From assembly GCA_964565925.1 (NCBI GenBank), contig CAZMGV010000006.1:124001-188000 (forward strand): DNA of 64,000 nt. The letters run 5' to 3'. The notes beneath the pieces are model-generated. The model did no database searches, was not told the origin of the DNA, and saw nothing but the letters and a program-made list of their open reading frames with translations. Positions 36,020 through 46,403 of this stretch are shown piece by piece; the stretch's first letter is position 1; each line of letters begins with the position of its first letter. This DNA comes from CAZMGV01 sp964565925 (GTDB lineage: Bacteria; JAGRBM01; JAHCIT01). The position numbers were made by a program, and so were the translations under genes.

Positions 36020-36760
36020 TTATCCGCCGTCCGGCGGTGGCGGAGCGGAACACTGCCTCATTTCGGGCAGGGGTTCTTCTTTCAGTTTGTCGGCGTACGG
36101 TTTCGGAATAATCCCGTTATCGCGGTAAATATCGATCAGCTTGTCCCGCCGTCTTTTGATCGGCCCTGTCCGGTCTTCCACCGATGGGCCGTAATAGGCG
36201 GCCGCCGCGAGCGTCAGCAGATCGTTCAGGTCGAGCTCGCCGGATGATTTGTTCAGGAGCTTGATGGCCCCATCGACATAACCCCGCCCGTCACAGGGGA
36301 ACCGCGATTTCTCATATATGCAGGAGGTTAGCGCTTCCGGCGTGACGTGCCTCGACAGCCAGACCATATCTGTCAATCCCGCCAGTCTGTACTCCTTTCG
36401 CGTTCTCTGGGTTTTCTGTTCTGCCAAACGCAGTCGCGAACAAACGATGGCGACCCCTTCGCCTTTTCGGTAAGGTTCCCCGGCCGCAAGTTTTTCCCGG
36501 TTGACCAGCAGGTAATTAACCAGCAGGTCCCACGGCCGGATGGGTTCCAGAACGTAGGGCGGTTTTTCGCCGGCGTTCGCCCAGATGGCGTCGGTGAACT
36601 TCGGATCCACCTTTCCGGTGGCCTGGAGGGGAGGCAGATCGTGATAGTTCCGGAGGCCGTACCGGTACAGCCCTTCGACGAGGACCACCGGAACCGTCAG
36701 CAGCACGACGATTACGATCCCGGTAACGAGGGTGGTTTTTCTGGCGAACGGGCGTGACAC
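36020..36760 (-). CDS. Membrane protein resembling GT51 transglycosylase but lacking catalytic motifs
   Basis: 246 residues. One membrane helix near 9-31 (LVTGIVIVVLLTVPVVLVEGL), then a soluble region. The C-terminal half follows the peptidoglycan glycosyltransferase pattern: RTRKEYRLAGLTDMVWLSRH, GYVDGAIKLLNKSSGELDLN, and LAAAAYYGPS, then RRDKLIDIYRDNGIIPKPYA. In active enzymes the position of VAIVCSR carries GGSTITQQ, and an EDxxFxxH motif lies earlier; neither is present here. It is therefore probably catalytically dead, perhaps an accessory or inhibitory protein of cell-wall synthesis. This is based on visual alignment and is only a suggestion. Ends two bases from the convergent SDR gene. 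Confidence 0.55.
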   Translation of the reverse strand: MSRPFARKTTLVTGIVIVVLLTVPVVLVEGLYRYGLRNYHDLPPLQATGKVDPKFTDAIWANAGEKPPYVLEPIRPWDLLVNYLLVNREKLAAGEPYRKGEGVAIVCSRLRLAEQKTQRTRKEYRLAGLTDMVWLSRHVTPEALTSCIYEKSRFPCDGRGYVDGAIKLLNKSSGELDLNDLLTLAAAAYYGPSVEDRTGPIKRRRDKLIDIYRDNGIIPKPYADKLKEEPLPEMRQCSAPPPPDGG

Positions 36761-36805
36761 AGGAGCCTATTATTACCTATTGTCAGGCCTCGACGAGAAT
36801 AAAAT

Positions 36806-37497
36806 ATGCTGACCCGCGCTCCAGTCATCCTGTTCGAGAACGACGACGTCATACTTGCCGACAAGCCGGCCGGAGTTCTCACGACCGGTGAAAAGGACGA
36901 CAAAAACACATTCGAGGCAAAGCTCCAGGCCGAATCCGGTAAAAATATGAAGGCGCTTCACCGGCTGGACCGCGATACAAGCGGCGTCGTGGCTTTCGCC
37001 AGGAACGAACCGGCGCGCAAACTGCTTGAGCCGCTCTTCAGAAAGCACGAAACCGAGCGGGTGTATCTGGCGCTGCTGCTGGGAACCTTTCCGTCAGACA
37101 AAGGCACTCTCAAGAACTACCTCCGGACGAACCCCAAAACCTTCACCGAAGAGGTTGTTTACAACCCCAAGTTCGGTATCGAAGCACGGCTTTCCTATAA
37201 GGTCCTGCAGAGCGGAAAGGGCGTCAGTCTCGTGGAGATCCGGCCCGAAACCGGACGGACCAACCAGATCCGTGTCCAGTTCGCCCACGATACACACCCG
37301 GTGCTGGGTGACCGCAAATACAGCAAGGGGAAGATCTTTCCGGTCCCCGCCCGGCGGACCCTGCTCCACGCCCGGTCGCTGGCGTTCACGCCGCCCGACT
37401 CCATCGGTGGCGGAAAGCGCATACAGGCAAAGAGTCCGCTCCCGGACGATTTCCGGGAGGCCATCGCCGAAGCGGCACTGTCGATGAAGGGCCTTGG

Positions 37498-37501
<4 letters not shown>
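36806..37501 (+). CDS. RluA-family pseudouridine synthase
   Basis: 231 residues, short for the family and lacking an S4 domain. It begins directly in the catalytic domain: FENDDVILADKPAGVLT, then the active-site motif HRLDRDTSG (Asp55 is the catalytic Asp), and GRTNQIRVQFAHDTHPVLGDRKY. It isomerises uridine in rRNA or tRNA; the site cannot be read. Divergent from the GT51-like gene (45 bases) and convergent, with overlapping stops, with the oligopeptide ATPase gene. Confidence 0.9.
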
Positions 37502-38478
<977 letters not shown>

Positions 38479-38490
38479 GGCGGGTTCGGA

Positions 38491-39225
38491 CTAGAGGTTC
38501 CGGAACTCCTCGATGAACTCTTCCTTGGTGATAATACCCTTGCGCGAAAGAATGCGGATCAGCGCCAGCATCTCCTTGGACGGCTTGGGACGTGCGGCTT
38601 CGGAAGTAACCGGAATGGGCTCCATGGGGATGGGCGACGCCTTGCGGCTCGCATCCGGAAAGGGCTGGCTGCGCTCGATCATGTCCGCCTGGAGCTTGTA
38701 TCCGGCCGCATCGTCTGTGCCGCCCTTGAAATTGGACTGGGTTCCCGCGCCGACGCCGTAACTTTTCTCGAAGTTGTCGTGTCCCTCGTAGTGCTTCGAC
38801 AGCATCGCCTGAATCTGCGAGTCGACCGCGACCACCGGCTTGATCTGGCAGCCGGTCGCAAAACCGATTTCATCCAGTGCCGGAAGATTCGTGGGATCGC
38901 TCATGGCGAGGTAGAGCACCTTGCGGGTGCCTTCCTTCTTGAACATGACGGGAATGACGCTGTATTTGCGGGCGCGCTCGGCGTCGAGCATGGCGACGAG
39001 GTCGGGCGTGATGTTCTGCTTTGCGAGATTGACGCTCGGAATTTTCAGATGGCTGGATAGCGCCTTCGCCATCACGTCCTCGGAAACGAAACCCAGCGCA
39101 ATCAGCACGTTACCCAGGCGGTCTCCCCAGCGCTTCTGCTCCGAGAGCCCGGTGCGAAGCTGCATTTCATCGAGGACACCGGCCTCGATAAGAATTTCGC
39201 CGAGTCTTTTCCGCGGCCCTGCCAT
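38491..39225 (-). CDS. Stand-alone MshEN (GspE/PilB N-terminal) protein
   Basis: 244 residues. The N-terminus has two MshEN repeats. The first, RLGEILIEAGVLDEMQL followed by RTGLSEQ, fits the published c-di-GMP-binding pattern RLGxxLxxxGxLxxxxLxxxLxxQ at every fixed position; the second, RLGNVLIALGFVSEDVM, nearly so. The T2SSE-N fold follows (LKIPSVNLAKQNITPDLVAM). There is no ATPase; the C-terminal 60 residues include a helical tail (KPSKEMLALIRILSRKGIIT). It is probably a cyclic-di-GMP sensor or an adaptor for another protein. It lies inside the Opp operon, between permease and ATPase genes, 144 bases after the one and 12 bases before the other. Confidence 0.82.
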   Translation of the reverse strand: MAGPRKRLGEILIEAGVLDEMQLRTGLSEQKRWGDRLGNVLIALGFVSEDVMAKALSSHLKIPSVNLAKQNITPDLVAMLDAERARKYSVIPVMFKKEGTRKVLYLAMSDPTNLPALDEIGFATGCQIKPVVAVDSQIQAMLSKHYEGHDNFEKSYGVGAGTQSNFKGGTDDAAGYKLQADMIERSQPFPDASRKASPIPMEPIPVTSEAARPKPSKEMLALIRILSRKGIITKEEFIEEFRNL

Positions 39226-39369
39226 GGGGTCTCCTTCAGGACGTTCGCTTTACATCATATACCCGAAGGCCGGGCCAGTTCCAGACGGGAATGGAATTGG
39301 CCGGGGTATCCGGGCCGGCACCCGGGACGCCGTGAACCGGACTTAATGCCCGTTTATTGCGTATGGCCG

Positions 39370-40371
39370 TTACGTCCGGGCGGCACGGCTTCTGGCGCTG
39401 CGGGGGTCGGCCCGCTCCCGCAGCCGGTCGCCCAAGACGTTATAGGCGGTGATCGACAGGAACAGGACAATGCCGGGGAACACGATCAGCCACCAGGCGC
39501 TCCTTACATAGGGTTTCGACTGGCCCAGTATCTGTCCCCAGCTGGAGGTCGGCGGCTGGACCCCGAATCCGAGAAAACTGAGCGAACTCTCGGTCAGCAT
39601 GGCGCCCGCCACGTCGAAGACCGCCGAGACGATCACCGGGGCCATGGCGTGCGGCAGCACATGCTGGAACAGGATTTTCAGGGAACCGGTTCCGGTCACC
39701 CGGGCCGACAGCACGAACTCCTCGTTCTTCAGTTTCAGGACCTCGCCGCGTACCAGCCGGGCGATCCCGGTCCAGCCGGTGATGCCGATGACGATCATGA
39801 TGTTCCAGATGCTGGGCGGCCAGAACGCCATCACGGTCAGGATCAGGAAAAACGTCGGGAAACAGATCACGACCTCGATCACCCGCGAGATCAGGATATC
39901 CGTCCACCCGCCGAGCCAGCCGGCCAGCGCGCCGATAATCAGTCCGATCGCCAGCGTGATCCCCATGGACACGAATCCGACGGCAAGCGACACCCGTCCG
40001 CCGTGAATGATCCGGGCCAGCACGTCCCGGCCGTTCTGGTCCGTTCCGAAAGGATGATCCCCGGACGGCCCCGACAACCGGTGATCGAGATCGTTGGTGT
40101 CGGGTGACTGGTCATGGATGGGCCATACCGCCCAGTCGCTTTCGGTCATGGCGGCGATGAGTTCATCGCGTGTCAGGGTACGCGTACGGGCGTCTTCGTG
40201 GAGGGCCGGAAACAGGACTTCGCCGTTCAGGGTCATGACGATGGGCCGGTCGCTGGCGATCACCGGCGCCAGCAGGGCGAGCGCCACGACCAGAACGATA
40301 AACAGGGTCGAAATCGCGATCAGCGAACCGGAAAACAGTTCTTTCCCGATCTTGCGAAGGGCCGTCATCAT
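39370..40371 (-). CDS. Oligopeptide ABC transporter permease (OppC/DppC)
   Basis: 333 residues with about six membrane segments; the EAA-type cytoplasmic loop is in the RVTGTGSLKILFQHVLPHAM stretch and GYxx-like GQSKPYVRSAWW lies near the end. The family start LIAISTLFIVLVVALALLAP is followed by a large extracytoplasmic loop of some 60 residues (DRPIVMTLNGEVLFPALHED on), longer than in E. coli OppC, as in the YejE-like subgroup. Start ATG overlaps the OppB stop by four bases. Forms the channel with OppB. Confidence 0.92.
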   Translation of the reverse strand: MMTALRKIGKELFSGSLIAISTLFIVLVVALALLAPVIASDRPIVMTLNGEVLFPALHEDARTRTLTRDELIAAMTESDWAVWPIHDQSPDTNDLDHRLSGPSGDHPFGTDQNGRDVLARIIHGGRVSLAVGFVSMGITLAIGLIIGALAGWLGGWTDILISRVIEVVICFPTFFLILTVMAFWPPSIWNIMIVIGITGWTGIARLVRGEVLKLKNEEFVLSARVTGTGSLKILFQHVLPHAMAPVIVSAVFDVAGAMLTESSLSFLGFGVQPPTSSWGQILGQSKPYVRSAWWLIVFPGIVLFLSITAYNVLGDRLRERADPRSARSRAART

Positions 40372-41375
40372 TCGGTCCCCCCGTCATAGCGGATCCGCGG
40401 ATCCACAACCGAATAGAGAAGATCGGACACCAGCATTCCGACCAGCGTCAGGAAGGCGGAGATGGTCGTGATCGCCATGATGAGCGGATAGTCGTAGTTG
40501 AGAATCGCATCGAACCCGAGCCGGCCGATGCCTGGAATGCTGAAAATGCTTTCGATAATGACCGAACCGCCGAACAGCCCCGGCAGCAGATAGCCGAGCA
40601 GCGTGACCACCGGAATGAGTCCGGTGCGAAACGCATGGCGGAGCAGCACCACCGGCTCCGAGAGCCCCTTGGCGCGGGCCGTACGCACATGATCCATGTG
40701 GAGATTTTCGAGCATTGTCGACCGGACGAAACGCGACATGAAGGCGAGCGATCCGTAGACATAGCAGATGACCGGAAGCACCAGATGGTGTGCGTAGTCG
40801 AGAAGCTGCTTCCACCAGGGCCAGGTCTCCCAGCCGATGCTGTGGATGCCCGCCACCGGGAACCAGTCGAACCAGATTCCGCCGGCAAAGAACAGCACCA
40901 GCATCATCGCAGCCCAGAACGACGGGATCGAATAGAGGAGAAAGAGGAAGGTTGAGACGGCCGCGTCCAGTTTCTTGCCGACGATCGTGGCCGAATACAC
41001 CCCCCAGGGTATCGAGATCAGGTAAATGAAAAAGAGCGACACGACGTTGAGCACGATCGTCACCGGCAGGGTCTCGAAAATCGTGTCCATCACCGGACGC
41101 CGGTAGAGGCGGCTCGTGCCGAAGTCGAACGTGAGCGTGCGTTTCATCCAGGTGAGGTACTGGACGTGCAGCGGCTTGTCGTCGCCGTAGAGGGCGCGGA
41201 CCTCTTTGAGAATCTGCGCTCGGACGGCCGGATCGGCTTGGCCCTGAAGGGCAGCAGAGGCCCGCAGCGTCGCCGTGTCGCCGGGCGCCGCCTTCATGAT
41301 CAGGAACGTGACCAGCGTGATCCCGAACAGGGTCGGGATCATGAGCAGCAGACGCCGGAAGAGATAGGTGTACAT
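40368..41375 (-). CDS. Oligopeptide ABC transporter permease (OppB/DppB)
   Basis: 335 residues, six membrane segments, start MYTYLFRRLLLMIPTLFGIT, a classic OppB N-terminus, and RTARAKGLSEPVVLLRHAFR as the EAA motif. An extracytoplasmic loop is inserted early (LRASAALQGQADPAVRAQIL), typical for OppB. Starts four bases after the binding-protein gene stop. It carries peptides or other small solutes delivered by the lipoprotein receptor. GTSRLYRRPVMDTIFETLPV is also characteristic. Confidence 0.93.
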   Translation of the reverse strand: MYTYLFRRLLLMIPTLFGITLVTFLIMKAAPGDTATLRASAALQGQADPAVRAQILKEVRALYGDDKPLHVQYLTWMKRTLTFDFGTSRLYRRPVMDTIFETLPVTIVLNVVSLFFIYLISIPWGVYSATIVGKKLDAAVSTFLFLLYSIPSFWAAMMLVLFFAGGIWFDWFPVAGIHSIGWETWPWWKQLLDYAHHLVLPVICYVYGSLAFMSRFVRSTMLENLHMDHVRTARAKGLSEPVVLLRHAFRTGLIPVVTLLGYLLPGLFGGSVIIESIFSIPGIGRLGFDAILNYDYPLIMAITTISAFLTLVGMLVSDLLYSVVDPRIRYDGGTE

Positions 41376-41379
41376 CAGC

Positions 41380-43110
41380 TCAGGGAGCTACCGCCGTGTA
41401 TTTCTGCAGGTTCTTCGGAACGAACCACTCGCGAAAATCGACACAAGGCCTCGGACCGTAGAACCGGATATTCCGGTAGCGGTTGCTGGTGGCGATGGTC
41501 GCCTTCCGGCTGAACATGAACAGGTAGGGCGCCTCGTCGTAGATGATTTTCTGCATCTCTTTCACGAGCGGTATCCGTTTCTGCATGTCCAGCTCGCGGC
41601 GGTTCTGCTCGATCAGTTCATCCACGCGAACATTCTTGAACCCGACGTAGTTGGAACTGGATTCGATATCCGCCTGCGACGAGTGCCAGAGCTGGTAGTA
41701 GTCGGGATCTACCGAGAGCGCCCAGCCGAGCATGGCGGCTTCGAAATCCCGCTTGTCCAGTTTCTTGAGCAGGTTGGCCCAGTCGAGAACGGCGACCTTC
41801 ATGGTGATGCCGGCGCGCTTGAGCGAATCCTGGAAGTTCGTGGCCGTCTGTTCGGTTTCGGGACTTCCCTGCGCGATATTCAGGGTGAACTCGAACGGCT
41901 TGCCGCCCCGGTCCAGGATTCCGTCGCCGTTCGTATCGGCCCAGCCCGCTTCCTTCAGCAGCTGGGCGGCCTTCTGCGGATCGTATTTCCGTTCCGGCAG
42001 GTCGCCGTTCCAGTAGGGGGATTTGTCGAACTCGGTGCTGTTGATGGGACGTGAAAGCCCCCGGTAGATCTTGTCGGCGATCAGATTCCGGTCGATCAGA
42101 TGATTGAGCGCGATCCGGGTCTTGGCGTCGGCGAACATCGGATTGCGGGCGTTCCAGCCGATGTAGGAGTACGACGGATAGTCGTACTCAAGCCGGTTAT
42201 TCTTCGCACGGAACTCCGGCGTCGAGGCATCCCGGAACCACTTTTCCGGCGGAACGTTGACCGAATCGAGATCCCCTTTGGCGAAGCTGATGAATTCGGC
42301 CTCGGGATCCGAGATGAACCGGAACACGAACCGGTCCAGATGCAGCTTTTCGGCGGCCGGACCCCAGTAGTCCCTGAACCGTTCGAGTGTGAGGGTCTCT
42401 CCGCGTTTCCACTCCACAAACCTGAGCGGGCCTGTGCCGACGGGGGTTTCGTTCGCCGGCTGGGTGTTCCAGTCCTTGCCCTTCACCTTGCCATAGATGT
42501 GCTTGGGCATGATCGACACCGTTCCGCACACCTCCAGCGCCAGAAAATAGACTTCCTTGAACTTGCACTCGAACGTGTCGGGGCCGGTCTGTTTTACGTG
42601 CTCGACCTTGGAAAAATAGGAACGGCTTTCGGCGGCATCGACATCGGGGTCGAGCAGCTTTTCGTACGAAAAAACGACGTCCTCTATCGTCATCGGCACG
42701 CCGTCATGGAACTTCACCCCCTGACGGATCTTGAAGGTGTAAGTCATCCCGTCAGGACTCACGGTCCAGCTTTCGGCGAGCATCGGCTTGTAGGCGAGCG
42801 TTTTCAGGTCGCGGTCGATCAGCGATTCGAACATGAAGCCGAGCACTTCACCCGATGACGTGTCCTTGGCGATGATCGGGTTCAGGGTCGGCGGGCTCGA
42901 ATGCAGGTTCCTTACCAGCCAGTCGCCGTCCACCGGCTCGCCTTCGGCGGGGACCTCGGTCATCCCCCGGTAGTCATCGGGGGAGACTCCCGATTTGGCG
43001 GCGGCCGCCGGTTTCCCGTCGGGTTTCTGGCCCCGGGTGGTTTTGCAGGCGGAGACAGCCGCCAGCATGACGGACAACAGACAGACCGATAGAAGCCGGT
43101 GGGTTTTCAC
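41380..43110 (-). CDS. Extracellular solute-binding protein family 5 (OppA/DppA), lipoprotein
   Basis: 576 residues. Lipobox AAVSAC (Cys22) replaces the plain signal of E. coli OppA. Family marks: LNPIIAKDTSSGEVLGFMFE, TFKIRQGVKFHDGVPMTIED, GTGPLRFVEWKRGETLTLER, and FDKSPYWNGDLPERKYDPQKA. It collects peptides or other solutes in the periplasm and hands them to the permeases encoded right after it. Length is usual. A lipoprotein gene (289 aa) and a TPR gene lie just upstream and read the same way. Confidence 0.94.
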   Translation of the reverse strand: MKTHRLLSVCLLSVMLAAVSACKTTRGQKPDGKPAAAAKSGVSPDDYRGMTEVPAEGEPVDGDWLVRNLHSSPPTLNPIIAKDTSSGEVLGFMFESLIDRDLKTLAYKPMLAESWTVSPDGMTYTFKIRQGVKFHDGVPMTIEDVVFSYEKLLDPDVDAAESRSYFSKVEHVKQTGPDTFECKFKEVYFLALEVCGTVSIMPKHIYGKVKGKDWNTQPANETPVGTGPLRFVEWKRGETLTLERFRDYWGPAAEKLHLDRFVFRFISDPEAEFISFAKGDLDSVNVPPEKWFRDASTPEFRAKNNRLEYDYPSYSYIGWNARNPMFADAKTRIALNHLIDRNLIADKIYRGLSRPINSTEFDKSPYWNGDLPERKYDPQKAAQLLKEAGWADTNGDGILDRGGKPFEFTLNIAQGSPETEQTATNFQDSLKRAGITMKVAVLDWANLLKKLDKRDFEAAMLGWALSVDPDYYQLWHSSQADIESSSNYVGFKNVRVDELIEQNRRELDMQKRIPLVKEMQKIIYDEAPYLFMFSRKATIATSNRYRNIRFYGPRPCVDFREWFVPKNLQKYTAVAP

Positions 43111-43161
43111 GGGATCGGGATCCTTTCGGACAGGGGTCGGTTCAACTCGGATCAGTGGAGA

Positions 43162-44031
43162 TTATTTCGACAGGGCCGGGGTGCCAAGCGGCTCCACGCC
43201 CACTCCGCGCGGCGGGTCCAGCGTAAAGAGTTTTTCTTCGGAGGGCGGCGGGTTCAGTTCCGCTTCCGAATAGGTCAGCTCCAGCATCATCGCCCGGGCC
43301 GGTATGAACAGCTTCACGACTTTCGGCACCTTGAGACCGTCCTTCCCGGACCAGTCACCCCATTCGACGGCCAGCGTTTCGCCGTCGGGCGAGCTGCGGC
43401 TCCAGCGCACCGGCACGTGGGTTTCGGAATCAAACCAGTAACTGTCGGTGAGTACAACGATCGCCGGTTCGCCGGCGGAAACTGCCGGTGCAGGGGGCGA
43501 TTTGGTATCGAATCGCCAGGCCCGCTCTTGCGGGTCTTCGGCCGGTGCCGTCACCCGTTCGTCCGTCACCGCTTCGGGGAAACCCCACGGATGTCCGAGC
43601 AGCGCCGCGACGACTTCGTCGCCTTTCAGCGGAAGCGGAAACCGGTCCAGCGTGATTCCGTTATCGACCGGTCCGCGGAAAAACCGCTTGTTCGCCACAT
43701 CGTGAAGCGAGAGGTCTCTGCAGTTGCTGGCGATATAGGCCTGCGGGCGGTCGAACAGTCCCAGCACCGTCAGGCGGAACGAGCAGGGACTTTTGATCAG
43801 CAGCTCTTCGGAAAAAATCGTCTCGTGTTCGGGCTCCGTGTATTTGGCCTTCGCCATCGCCGAAAATCCCTGGACGCTTCTCCAGCGCAACGCGGTCGAA
43901 TCGGCCAGCTGGGCAGATGGCGGTAGCGGCACCCAGACAGTCGCCTTCTCGGGGGCGGGCGCCGTGAACCAGGCGCAGGCGGAAATCTGGACGCACAGCA
44001 GTGCGGCCACGAACAGCCGGACGTGTTTCAT
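43162..44031 (-). CDS. LolB/DUF4292-like outer-membrane lipoprotein
   Basis: 289 residues. Lipobox ISAC (Cys19). The mature part shows the LolB-like β-pattern: WRSVQGFSAMAKAKYTEPEH, FSEELLIKSPCSFRLTVLGL, and KVVKLFIPARAMMLELTYSE. This type of fold binds acyl chains of lipoproteins in LolB; DUF4292 relatives are uncharacterised. It starts on the TPR gene stop (ATGA overlap), and OppA follows after 51 bases. The fold call is from appearance only. It may be part of an envelope-assembly unit separate from peptide uptake. Confidence 0.65.
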   Translation of the reverse strand: MKHVRLFVAALLCVQISACAWFTAPAPEKATVWVPLPPSAQLADSTALRWRSVQGFSAMAKAKYTEPEHETIFSEELLIKSPCSFRLTVLGLFDRPQAYIASNCRDLSLHDVANKRFFRGPVDNGITLDRFPLPLKGDEVVAALLGHPWGFPEAVTDERVTAPAEDPQERAWRFDTKSPPAPAVSAGEPAIVVLTDSYWFDSETHVPVRWSRSSPDGETLAVEWGDWSGKDGLKVPKVVKLFIPARAMMLELTYSEAELNPPPSEEKLFTLDPPRGVGVEPLGTPALSK

Positions 44032-45824
44032 TTTTTCGCTTTCTTTCCCGCTTTTTTGGGCGGTTCCGTTCCGGCGGCCGGATTGTCGCGGAGTTTCTTT
44101 TCGATGGACGTCTTGAGCTCGGGGTCAGGATTCAGTTCCAGCGCCTGGCGCCACGTCTCGACCGCTTTTTCCTGATCACCGGTGGACTTGTAGGCGTCGC
44201 CCAGATGGTCGCGGATCTCGGCGACGCCGGGAGACATCTCGACGGCTCTCTTCAGGACCTTGAGCGCTTCGGTGAATTTTCCCTGCTTGAACAGCACCCA
44301 GCCGAGCGAGTCGGTGATGTTCCCGTCGTCGGGCTGCGCTTCCAGTGCCAGCCGGATCATCTTCTCGGCGTCGGGAAGCCGGATGCCCCGGTCCGCCCAG
44401 CCGTAACCTATGAAATTCAGCGCCTCGGCGTTTTTCGGATCCAGATCCAGCACCCGCTGCATGGTGCGGATGGATTCATCGAAATCCTTCTTCTCCAGAA
44501 GGTATCCGAGCACCACGTGAAGGCGGATCGCTTTGGGGAATTTATCGAGTCCGTCTCGGGCCACCTTGATGCCGTCGTCGATCCGCTTGGCCCTCAGATA
44601 CAGGGCTGCCAGGTATTCCGGAAACCGGGGTTCTTCGGGCTTCAGCGCCAGTGCTTTCGAGACGGCGTCGATGGCCGCGCCCTTGCGGTCCAGCTTCTCC
44701 AGTACAAAGGCCTGATACAGCAGCGCTTCCGGAAACACGGGCGACTCGGTCTTGATGCGGCTGAATTCGACGATAGACGCTTCCGGCTGCCCGGTATTGT
44801 CGAGACTGATGGCAAGGTAGTACCGGACGGCATCGTTGGCCGCATCCCGGGCCAGCACGAGGCGGAACTCCTCGATGGCGGCCTCGAAATTCTTCTGCTC
44901 GAAGTGGGCATAACCCAGCCGCGCCAGTACATCGAGATTGCCGGGCTGACTGTCCCGTTCCTTCTCCAGCACCTTTACGGCCGTGTCGAGTTCGCCCTGG
45001 TTGATGAGCGCCGAGCTGTAGAGACGGCGCAGCTCCTCGTTATCGGGATCGACCTCTTCCACGAGCCGGCGCAGGATATCGAGCGCCTTCTTTTTCTCGC
45101 CATACTGTTCGTAGATCAGGAACAGATCGATATACGCCCGCTTGAACCGGGGAGCGATCTCGATGGTCTGGAGGTACAGGTCTTCGGCCTGCGGATATTT
45201 TCCCTGCGACGCGGCGATCTGTGCCAGCGAGAAAAGCGCTACGGTATGCAGGGGCTCGATGTCGAGAACCTTCCGGAAGGTTTTCGTGGCGTCGTCCATC
45301 CGGCCCAGCGTGGTTTCCACGGAACCTTTCTGGAGCAGGGCGGAGATGTTTTCCGGTTCCACTTCCAGGGCGGCGTCGAGCTGCTTCACGGCGTCGCCAA
45401 GCGCGCCCCGGGCCGTGAGCAGCTGGGCATATTTCAGCCGCGCGCCCACATTCTTCACGTCCAGCCGCACGGCTTCCCTGGCGAACGCCTCGGCTTCCGG
45501 AAGTTCGCCCTTCAGCTGGTGAATCTGGGAAAGCCGGAGCTGGACCTCGGCGGAACCGGGGTCGAACTTCGCCGCGTCCTCAAAATCCGACTCGGCCCCC
45601 CGGATGTCGCCCATCCGGAGCTTCATTTCGCCGTCGAAGAACTTGCGGAACGCCCGGTCGTCGGCCTCGCTCTGGGCTTCCACGCCGGCCAGTACGGTGC
45701 TCTGCTCGGGCGCGCCGTCGGCGTGCCCGGCGCAGGCGGCCATGCACACTGTCAGGCTGGCGGGCAGCCAGAACGGTAGACAGCGAGCGGTAGTTCTGAG
45801 GAAGGACGTTATCGAAATTCTCAT
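44028..45824 (-). CDS. TPR-repeat lipoprotein
   Basis: 598 residues from ATG 45824, chosen because it gives a lipobox (CMAAC, Cys31) and because the upstream part of the frame has no protein-like content. The rest is about 15 tetratricopeptide repeats (FRKFFDGEMKLRMGDIRGAE onward, ALNFIGYGWADRGIRLPDAE, then SLGWVLFKQGKFTEALKVLK), with a Lys-rich tail (PPKKAGKKAKK). The layout matches outer-membrane TPR lipoproteins acting as scaffolds in envelope assembly or exopolysaccharide machines. Translationally coupled to the following lipoprotein gene. Confidence 0.88.
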   Translation of the reverse strand: MRISITSFLRTTARCLPFWLPASLTVCMAACAGHADGAPEQSTVLAGVEAQSEADDRAFRKFFDGEMKLRMGDIRGAESDFEDAAKFDPGSAEVQLRLSQIHQLKGELPEAEAFAREAVRLDVKNVGARLKYAQLLTARGALGDAVKQLDAALEVEPENISALLQKGSVETTLGRMDDATKTFRKVLDIEPLHTVALFSLAQIAASQGKYPQAEDLYLQTIEIAPRFKRAYIDLFLIYEQYGEKKKALDILRRLVEEVDPDNEELRRLYSSALINQGELDTAVKVLEKERDSQPGNLDVLARLGYAHFEQKNFEAAIEEFRLVLARDAANDAVRYYLAISLDNTGQPEASIVEFSRIKTESPVFPEALLYQAFVLEKLDRKGAAIDAVSKALALKPEEPRFPEYLAALYLRAKRIDDGIKVARDGLDKFPKAIRLHVVLGYLLEKKDFDESIRTMQRVLDLDPKNAEALNFIGYGWADRGIRLPDAEKMIRLALEAQPDDGNITDSLGWVLFKQGKFTEALKVLKRAVEMSPGVAEIRDHLGDAYKSTGDQEKAVETWRQALELNPDPELKTSIEKKLRDNPAAGTEPPKKAGKKAKK

Positions 45825-45989
45825 CCGGACGGAAACCGTAGCACAGGGTTCCGGGGCCGTCGCTAGGCCGGGCCTTTTGACGTGGGCCGCGGGAACCGCC
45901 AAAATGAAGCCGTAGTCATTTTTCATCGAGTGGGTGTCCGGACCGGCCGGGACTGTTGAATACCGGACGGACACGAGGGCTTAATCAGG

Positions 45990-46403
45990 GTGGCTCCTGC
46001 GGATATTACCAGTCTGCTCGACGAGGGCCGCAAGGCGCTTATCGACGGTGACGGTGCGGCGTTCAAGGACGTACTGTCGCGGCTGAGCGACTACGCCCTG
46101 GAGATGGCCGACGCCTCCGCCGACGTGCTCCGGGCCCGGCTTCTGTACATGGCCGAAAGTTACGATGAGGCGCTGGACGCCTGCAGGCGGGCGCTGTCGC
46201 AGGGTTCCACCGACGCCATGGCCCACGAGATCCGCGCCCAGATTCATTTCTTCCGCAACGAACTCGAAGAAGCCCGCGAAAGCGCCCTGAGGGCGCTGGA
46301 GTCGGATCCCCTTGGAAGTATCGCGCAGGCGGTGCTCGATCATATCGACCGCCGCCGCGAGAAACTCGCCCGGCCCGGCCAGCCAGACCAGAATGAACGC
46401 TGA
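45990..46403 (+). CDS. Small TPR-like hypothetical protein
   Basis: 137 residues from a GTG at 45990. Helical, with two TPR-like units (LYMAESYDEALDACRRALSQ and HFFRNELEEARESALRALES). No signal peptide. The last 11 bases overlap the start of the MFS gene, so they are coupled. A weak inverted repeat (GTGTCCG at 45934-45940, CGGACAC at 45968-45974) lies just before the start. Function unknown. Confidence 0.65.
   Translation: MAPADITSLLDEGRKALIDGDGAAFKDVLSRLSDYALEMADASADVLRARLLYMAESYDEALDACRRALSQGSTDAMAHEIRAQIHFFRNELEEARESALRALESDPLGSIAQAVLDHIDRRREKLARPGQPDQNER

Noticed and set aside
45934..45974. GTGTCCG/CGGACAC inverted repeat before the small TPR-like gene
   Set aside because: Seven-base arms in GC-rich DNA are likely by chance, and the spacing does not suggest a clear operator.
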